From Lasiodiplodia sp. COLG20 (Eukaryota > Ascomycota > Dothideomycetes > Botryosphaeriales > Botryosphaeriaceae): a DNA stretch of 64,000 nt. Under the pieces are notes generated by a model. The model saw nothing but the letters and a program-made list of their open reading frames with translations, made no database searches and had not been told where the DNA came from. Shown here one piece after another: positions 57,566-64,000 of this stretch. Position 1 is the stretch's first letter. The number at the start of each line of letters is the position of its first letter. Location: the NCBI GenBank assembly GCA_009801085.1, contig VNWV01000001.1, positions 8,122,001 to 8,186,000 on the forward strand, read 5' to 3'. The translations under genes were made by a program, and so were the position numbers.

Positions 57566-59889
57566 TCACTCATTTGTATTCCCAGCCGCACCCTTAGAAC
57601 TCCTGCTCGACTTGGACACCGCCGTCTCTGAGACTTTCACTGGCTTTTCCACCTTGCTAGAGTCCTCCTTTCTTTCACATACACCCCGAATTTCTCTTTC
57701 GTCTCCCATCAGTGTTGCATCGGCGGCCAACAGCTAATCAAAACTCTTCATGGGCGCTTTTAATCGTGGATGGTCCGGGTCCGAAGCATCGAGGAGTGCG
57801 AGCCGCTCGCTAGCATCGACGGGAACGGGCACAGCATCGCAGCAGCCCTTCCAGGGGCCGATACCAAGTTCTTCGTTTGCGAGACGTTGCAACTGCAGGG
57901 CTTCGTTGGCGGCCTACTCGAGACGAGCGTAAGTGTCGCGGCGGAAGCGGTGTTGAAGGTAGAATACTAGAATCTCGAGGGTGTAGGAAAGGATGATGAT
58001 GATGGTGCCAAGGACGAGGGTGAATGCGAGCCAGAAGGCCGAGAAATTGAAGTGGGCACGGGAGTAAACTTTCTGTTTGGAGACAGAACGTGGAAAGTTA
58101 GTAGACTATGATCAACAGCGAAGTTTTCGGAGAGAATGGTCGGATGCTTGCCTGGTTCTTGCAAAGGTTTTGCTGTTCAGTGCCGTTCGGTGGATTCATG
58201 AATGGCAGTGTCTCGGGTTCCGAAGGGCCCCTGGCTGTCGCGATAGGATTGTTCTGGAGGACGGCTAGGGATATGTTATGCCAGTTCTCAACTTCGAGCT
58301 GCCATTGGTCATCTGGGAGTGGGCCGAGAAGCCCTGAAGTCAAAGAGGATCGAGAAAGTAAGACCTGGTTCTTGAGGACAGAAACAACTTGAGGTGCTGA
58401 TGGGGTGCCTATGAATGGTTTCTCGACCCATACCAGGACCCTTTCTCTTTTCTGAAAATCCCACAAGCCCTTCGCCCGTTCCTTCACATCCATTTTTGAG
58501 CTAAATGGTGTGCAGCGTGCTGCTTCGGGAAGATTTGGGTTGCAGATCTGAGACTGCACCTTGCAGGCAAGAGGGGATGCTGGCTCATCTCCGCAAATGA
58601 GTGGTAGGTCATCCTTACTGAATCCTGCGCCTTCAATTCCCACTGCCATTGTCCCCTTATTCTGGTGTGCTGGATACCATGGGTCGCTCACGTTGGAAGC
58701 AAAGTTCACTTTGTTTGGGGACAGGAATATAATAGCAATCTCGGCATCGGTATCCGCTAGCTCAGGAATTGGCTCGAATGTTGAACCGTTGGCTGTTGAA
58801 CCGTCAATGGCGAAGCTGTATTCGTACCTGGAGCAAGGTCAAAAGAAATTTAACATGGACGAGGTACAAGATAAACTGACCCGATGGTGTAATCGTCGCT
58901 CCCAGGCTCTACTTCAATGAAATCTTTCAAGGGCACCTCGGGATACAAATATGTTGCTCCCTGCCTCAACGGATCCATCGTGTATTGTTCGCGATAAGCG
59001 GATCCATAAGAATAATAAGTAAAGTCGAATTCCGAATCGTTTCGCGGGGCCGATCTCTTGTATCCTTCCGTTTTCAATGGGGCGCAACTGGTAACTCTTC
59101 GAAACAGAACTCTGTCTTCAGCCGGGGTGGTAAGGCCGAGGTGCTAATAGGTGTCAATAAAACCAGTATCTAAGACAATGTTGCCTTGTCTCAATTTAAA
59201 TATCTTTTCTTGGAACGAGCAGGACGCATTTCGAGTTGTCGTTGTGGGCAACCTTAATGTGACGTATCGGAGCGACGGAGACAGTTATCATCCTCTGTCT
59301 TTTTCGCGTAACATTGCGAGGCGTAATTCGATGCTGATACCAGTAGGGATGACTGAGCTGGGAAATAGTACCGAAGTATGTCCATGAAGTCATGGCCATG
59401 AGAACTGATACTCCCACAGATCCGACTGGATATGAGCACCTCATGGCCCATAGCTGTCGCTATCTTCGAAGAGAATGTGCTGGCAGCTCCAGACGCACCT
59501 AGAAGCAGGAGAGTGAATAGGAAGAGCGGAATAAGTCGTTTGTAATAGTTGTGTGCTTTCCCGGAACTCCAAGTCCAGATTATTCGTGTCAAGCTCCATA
59601 GGCCGGACGTTCCATTAGCAGAATTGCGCAATATCAGCTGACGTTGGTGGTGAAGAGCGTCTTGGGCAGTCTCGGTAGAATAGATGTGGTGAAGGATAAA
59701 GCAAGTGATCCTCCAAAGGCCAGTTCCAACAAGGCTCGCAAAGAGAGCTAAGAAAGCGATCAAGAGGGCACCGTTGCGGTTTGTCAGCGTGATTGTCGCA
59801 CCAAAAACGCGGCCCCGCGTACAATTGATCCAAAAGTCAGTGTAGATCCCGTTATGACCAACATCAGGTGTGAGGTCGGAATTGTTCAT
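57566..59889 (-). pseudogene. Broken multi-pass membrane-protein gene (uncharacterised fungal family)
   Basis: Reads as a member of a common, uncharacterised fungal membrane-protein family: GIYTDFWINCTRGRVFG, two N-terminal helices (ALLIAFLALFASLVGTGLW; LIPLFLFTLLLLGASGAAS), HHQRQLILRNSANGTSGLWS, a large ectodomain with RNASC and LCKNQ, and a third helix (FWLAFTLVLGTIIIILSYTL). The first part (59889-59257) runs into a stop at 59254-59256, but the conserved RLP and RNASC segments continue in another frame, so a frameshift lies at 59257-59284. A TAG at 59144-59146 interrupts before HLGLTTP. Introns are 58828-58880 and 58073-58151, the latter with a GC donor. After the third helix, TAG occurs at 57914-57916, with 59 further in-frame codons of conserved-looking tail (ANEALQLQRLANEELG), then TAG at 57734-57736 and 55 more open codons to TGA at 57566. 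The start may be 59973 instead. Breaks are seen directly; loss of function is inferred. Confidence 0.72.
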
Positions 59890-62202
59890 CTTGTCAAATA
59901 TGACAGAGCGGGTCCATGAAAGAGTGGGTTGGTTGTGTATGGCGAAACTGTTGTGAGTTGCGAATGTGCCCATGCAGGGTACGCTGTCAAAGACCCTTTA
60001 TATACTTACGCTCAAAGCGCGAACTGTATGGAAATTCAGTCGTACGAGATGGCTCATGTAGTGCATTCTTGGATCATTAAATTCAAGACCTGATCTGGGA
60101 TGCTGCCTAAATGCTCCAGTCTCTCAAAACACAGACAGGTCGGCTGTTTTCTGTAGCGCAGTGTTACTAAACTTAGGTGGAGAACCCCAAAGTTTGCAAT
60201 AAAGTTTTACAAGGCCAAGTAAGGCAGATTTAAATGTTATTAGATTATCAGTTATCTAGTCTTGTAATACATATTTTAAATTATTTTCTCCTGTTTTAGA
60301 CCACGTAAAGAGCTAAGCTTTAATCCATAATATCTTTATTTAATTACGAAGTACTAACTTTATTAAATTTTGTAATCCTCTCAAAGTACTTAATTTGTTT
60401 TATCAGGTAACAGGCTGAGATGGCAGAGTTGTATTTAAAGGCTCTTGTGTTCTATTTAAAAAATAGCTTCTTCCTCTTTAGGCCAGGCATATCCCTGTTC
60501 GTTGACCAACAAAACGCTCGTTTCCCATGCCTATCTGAACGCTGGTTGATATTGGTCTGGAATATGATCATGCGGAGGCCACCCCGTGATGGCTCGTTGC
60601 ATGGTGAAACTCGACTCAACCTAAATCTGTGGATGGTGGGCTCTGTGTCACTAGCCACAAGTCAGCTGCGCCTGCGGTGTGAGACAGAAAATTCTGACAG
60701 TAATACGACGTACTGAAGATGGCAACCACTGAATCCCTATATTCCGCCACTGTTGATGAGGAAGGGGCTATTACGGAAAAGGTGATTTTCAGCCTCGGAT
60801 GCCCCAGTGAACCTTAAAGGCAGAGTCATTTGTCGTATCTGTCGTATGCACCATGGAGCTACCTGTCCATTCGATGTCCAAGTTGCTCTCATGTTCGGAG
60901 TGGTTGACCGCCTCTTGGAGAATTCGGCTCCCTCACCTGCACTGAGAAGTAGAGTTGCGGGAAGTGAAGGATATGCTGAAATCATGTTATGCAACAGCGG
61001 TTGTGATGAGCTTTCTCAGGACTGAAACAAGGAAAAGTCGAACAGGAGGGACTTCTCTCGATCGACAGTGCACTCCTTAGACATGAAGATCATCTGAACA
61101 GCCTTGGCCAGGATAAAAGTGAACCACAGAAGGGTGCTGCAGCCGATGGCTAGCTCGAAGAATAGCAGGGCTCTAGAACATAGCGTAACTAAGCCCCAGC
61201 TCTGCCTTAGAAAAAAAAATTACATATGTGGATTTTTAATTCGAAATACACGTCCGGACGATAGCTTCAACTACCCATGACATAAGCAAAAAAACAATCC
61301 CACGCTGACCATTGGCTGCGAGAGTGGACTGTACTTGCCGACAGGAAAAGCTTGGCAACCAACAAGAGCGCCAAGAACCTCCAACAATTCCGGATGCCTC
61401 GGTTCGTATGTAATAACAGTTCCTAGTCTCTAGAAAGTCAAGATATGCAAATCAATATTGCTTCTTGCACACAGGCACACGCACATGATGAGAAACGTAT
61501 AATTCATTGCATCATGATAATCGTAAGTCATGAATCATCTGCGAAGAAAGCGCTGCAAAAGTCCCTCCCGGCCCTTTCGCCATACGGCGAGGGTCAAATC
61601 AAGAAGGAAACGCCATCAATCTACCCATTCACGGAAGGGGATTCGTAAGACCAGCTCATGAAGGGAATTAAAGCGCGGAAAGATGTTCAAAAGAAAAAGT
61701 TGAGAAGAAAAGGAAAAAGCACTGCCCTCCTCTCCTGGCGGAAAGCGCCATCCAAGCCGCAAAGTAGTTGAGGCAATGAAGCAAAGCGCCGTGGAAATGC
61801 AGTCTTTTTTGTTCATCGTCCGTGCTGGCGCTGAAGGGGAGGTCGTAGCGCAGAGCAATTTTTAGAGGTCCGAGTACAGACTCGCAAAAGAAGCACAAAC
61901 CAGGCAACATGGTGGCACAGGGATGTTGTTAAAAGCAGAATGAAGCCGCCGGTAGAGGTCAAGTGTACGCCAAGACAGGTGATAGAGGGTGTGCTAGACG
62001 AAAATATCAGGAAAAGAGGAACGGGGACATCCGCTGACCGGGCATAAAGTCTGGTCAGTTAACTCCGCATCAAAGACGTGGCTACGAATAGCGTGAGGAC
62101 GGATACAGATGTTTTCTGCTTGGTCACGTGTCACTCGGCGTGGGACGTTTTGGACCGAAGTGCTTGGCAGGAACCAATAGCCCCGTGGACGTGGGATTGA
62201 CG
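59890..62202. other. AT-rich gene-free region
   Basis: About 2.3 kb. The core from about 60165 to 60480 is strongly AT-rich (near three quarters A+T by eye) with frequent TA steps, unlike the rest of the window. It may be a mutated repeat remnant. The remainder holds no accepted gene. Confidence 0.45.
60165..60480. repeat. AT-rich tract, possible RIP-mutated repeat remnant
   Basis: Abundant TAA, TTAA and TATTTA words and few C or G. In Pezizomycotina such islands commonly come from repeat-induced point mutation (C to T in repeats). No transposon coding sequence or terminal repeat could be recognised, so the origin is inferred. Confidence 0.35.
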
Positions 62203-63477
62203 TTATCCCGTCGATCCAATGGGTTTCCGCCCTTCACCGGATGGTCCAGTTGTGCGCAGGAGCTCTTTCAGGCTTTTCTCTGCCGCTGTACCAGCATTCG
62301 GATGACTGGGAACAGTTGGGGCAGCGTGATCAGTAAGACGAGTTCCCTCATTGGACCATGGAAGCCATGTCGGGAGAGATGTGGAACGCGGACGAGGTGG
62401 ATGATGTGTTGCTGCGTTACCGTTGAGACTTGAAGACGCCCTCGTACCTACAGGCTCTTCGGAAGTGGCAAGGGATACACGTGGGGACGCAGCTCGAGCG
62501 GCGGGGCCAGAAGATAGGGTAATGGACGGGCGAGTAGAGTCGGACACCATCCAATGGGCGGCATGGTGGAATCCAGTAGGTGATGGGGGTTCATGATAAT
62601 CATCGGCATCGGCATGGCCATCGTTGGGGCCGAAAAGGGCAGCGAGTCCCTTGCGGGCGTTGCTGTCTCCGGAAACAATGCTCTTCAAGCTCCCGTAAGC
62701 CGAGTTTTTCCTGCCGCGCGAGCTGTGGCCAGCGGCGGACGAGACGGAAGCGCGCGAGGCAGTCCTGCTGCCGACGAGGCGCTCACTGCTGCTGCTAGCC
62801 TCGGGCACGGCCGACAGCGCGGTGTCTCTCACAACGCTCCACCAGCGCTGGCGCTGCTGGGGATCGATTGGTATTGCGGGGTCGAGGACCTCGTGCGGCG
62901 GCCGGTGGGCGGTATACTCATCGGCCAGGCTGAGCTTGCTCCGGGCGCAGATGGCGGCAATGGCATCAATTGCACCGGAGATTTCGGGCTCGACGGCGTG
63001 CAGAATTCCATCAAACGAGAAGTCGGCCGCGGGCGGCAGTGACACAGGGCGCTGAGGCATTTGCGACGAGGAGGACTCGCCGCGGCGGTGCGATGAGCCT
63101 CGACGAGATGAGGAGGTACCGCCGGAGTAAGTCCTAACGATGACGGGACGCGAGGAAACGGACGTCTCGGTAGTGGTGGACTTGGGCTTGCCGCGAAGCG
63201 AGGCGCGCCAGGACGCGGCGCCGCTATAGAGTTGGCGGAGGCCGGGAAAGCGTTGCGACGAGGGGTCGGTAGACGACGGCTCTTGCGAGACGGCGGTGGT
63301 GGATGAGGACGGCGACGGGCCCCAGAGGCCAGCGGGGAGCGGCAGGGCCTGGCGGCGGGCATCGGTGTTTCGAGGACGAGTAGACTGGTCGCTCATGTCG
63401 GCTTGGGCGGCGGCGGGCGTCGGCGGCGAGGTCGCGTTGCGGAGCTGGGCGCGGGCTGGCGAGTCAGCGCGGGCCAT
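62203..63477 (-). CDS. Conserved hypothetical Ser-rich protein
   Basis: Single exon of 424 residues from ATG 63477. The first ~140 residues are low-complexity Ser/Pro/Arg. A compact, non-repetitive block follows (about 145-220): FSFDGILHAVEPEISGAIDAI with IAAICARSKLSLADEY, HRPPHEVLDP and QRQRWWSVVRDTALSAVP, which looks like a helical folded domain and is the part likely to be conserved. The rest is again Ser/Ala/His-rich, with a second structured stretch near GLAALFGPNDG. I do not recognise a named domain. No signal peptide or membrane helix is present, so it is probably cytosolic or nuclear. Coding potential is strong: long ATG frame with a coherent middle domain. Confidence 0.75.
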   Translation of the reverse strand: MARADSPARAQLRNATSPPTPAAAQADMSDQSTRPRNTDARRQALPLPAGLWGPSPSSSTTAVSQEPSSTDPSSQRFPGLRQLYSGAASWRASLRGKPKSTTTETSVSSRPVIVRTYSGGTSSSRRGSSHRRGESSSSQMPQRPVSLPPAADFSFDGILHAVEPEISGAIDAIAAICARSKLSLADEYTAHRPPHEVLDPAIPIDPQQRQRWWSVVRDTALSAVPEASSSSERLVGSRTASRASVSSAAGHSSRGRKNSAYGSLKSIVSGDSNARKGLAALFGPNDGHADADDYHEPPSPTGFHHAAHWMVSDSTRPSITLSSGPAARAASPRVSLATSEEPVGTRASSSLNGNAATHHPPRPRSTSLPTWLPWSNEGTRLTDHAAPTVPSHPNAGTAAEKSLKELLRTTGPSGEGRKPIGSTG

Positions 63478-64000
63478 GGTTGCGCGGTCGTCTCACGGCT
63501 CGCTCAGTCCAGTGACTTGCAGCCCATGCGCTGTCATCGCGTGCGGCTCGCAGCTGGTTGGGCGGCGAGCTGCGGCGATGCGTTGTCGGAGGAGCAGACG
63601 CGGGGGAGCCGCAGCCGGCCACTCCAAGCGCGCCCCAGCGTGATCCGCTGCGCGCCGTGCAGCCAGAACTCGCGCCGTTAGAGCAACCTCCCACGCCCCC
63701 AGCCATTGGCCCGCCCTGCGATCGGCGTTCTGGTGTTGACCGGCCAAGCGCGACACGGCGCAGATGTTGTGCGCCACCTCCGACATGCCTTTGACGCTGA
63801 CAGCCCACGCCCGCATTGCATTAGCATGCAGCTGCCTAGCCGGCTCCGGCGTAGCTGCGCTTATCTATCTACATGTGTTTGAGAGGAAGAAGCTGAAGAG
63901 TCGTCGCCCAAACGCCGTTGCCGCACTCAAGGTATCGCATAGCTCGCACCTTCTTTTTACCCGTTGCCCCTCCCGAACGCCCCAGCCCAGCAGTCTTTGC
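63478..64000. other. Upstream region of the Ser-rich protein gene
   Basis: GC-rich sequence up to the window edge, containing the promoter of the minus-strand gene. CT-rich sequence at 63940-64000 might belong to a gene beyond the window. No gene is called here. Confidence 0.45.

Noticed and set aside
57898..57930. A short intron removing the TAG at 57914
   Set aside because: The only available GT...AG pair would give an intron of about 32 bases with a poor donor, well below the sizes seen here.

Overview
The window is nuclear DNA of a filamentous ascomycete (Pezizomycotina), most likely a Dothideomycete. The evidence is protein-coding genes split by many short introns of about 50-80 bases (GT donors, CAG/TAG acceptors), about 53% GC by eye, no operons, and a gene set typical of these fungi: a HET-domain protein, a PTH11/rhodopsin-type membrane protein, GH125, a DHA2 transporter and a fungal aquaporin. 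The class is inferred from general resemblance only. No rRNA, tRNA, CRISPR array or intact transposon was recognised. All exon boundaries were worked out by hand from splice signals, reading phase and family conservation. Layout, 1-27 kb (gene dense, mostly housekeeping): a germinal-centre Ste20-type kinase; the AP-1 clathrin adaptor mu subunit; a mitochondrial [2Fe-2S] ferredoxin (Yah1 type) head to head with a Ugo1-like mitochondrial fusion carrier; an intronless HET-domain gene; SRP54 head to head with the ribosome-assembly factor RRP15; a Ca3427/THI5-like binding protein head to head with a flavin monooxygenase; the calcineurin catalytic subunit; a mitochondrial protein with a C-terminal hydrophobic segment; and a small secreted/single-pass surface protein. 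Layout, 27-41 kb (metabolic and surface genes): a class III CoA-transferase / methylacyl-CoA racemase; two very small disordered proteins, each with a 25-28 base first coding exon; a rhodopsin-domain membrane protein; a GH125 exo-alpha-mannosidase; a DHA2 drug/proton antiporter; and a nitrilase. Layout, 41-64 kb (gene poor): only a tiny Cys-rich protein gene, an FMN-dependent 2-hydroxyacid oxidase, an aquaporin, a broken multi-pass membrane-protein gene with a frameshift and three in-frame TAG codons, AT-rich tracts that look like point-mutated repeat remnants, and a conserved hypothetical Ser-rich protein. The genes do not form one pathway. Functional themes are mitochondrial Fe-S and fusion biology (ferredoxin/Ugo1 pair), protein targeting and ribosome building (SRP54/RRP15 pair), signalling (kinase, calcineurin) and a loose set of detoxification or uptake functions (monooxygenase, DHA2 transporter, nitrilase, aquaporin). 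The most unusual observations are the decayed membrane-protein gene at 57.6-59.9 kb, the pair of small disordered genes at 28.9-30.4 kb, the Cys-rich microprotein near 45 kb and the NPC variant in the aquaporin pore.
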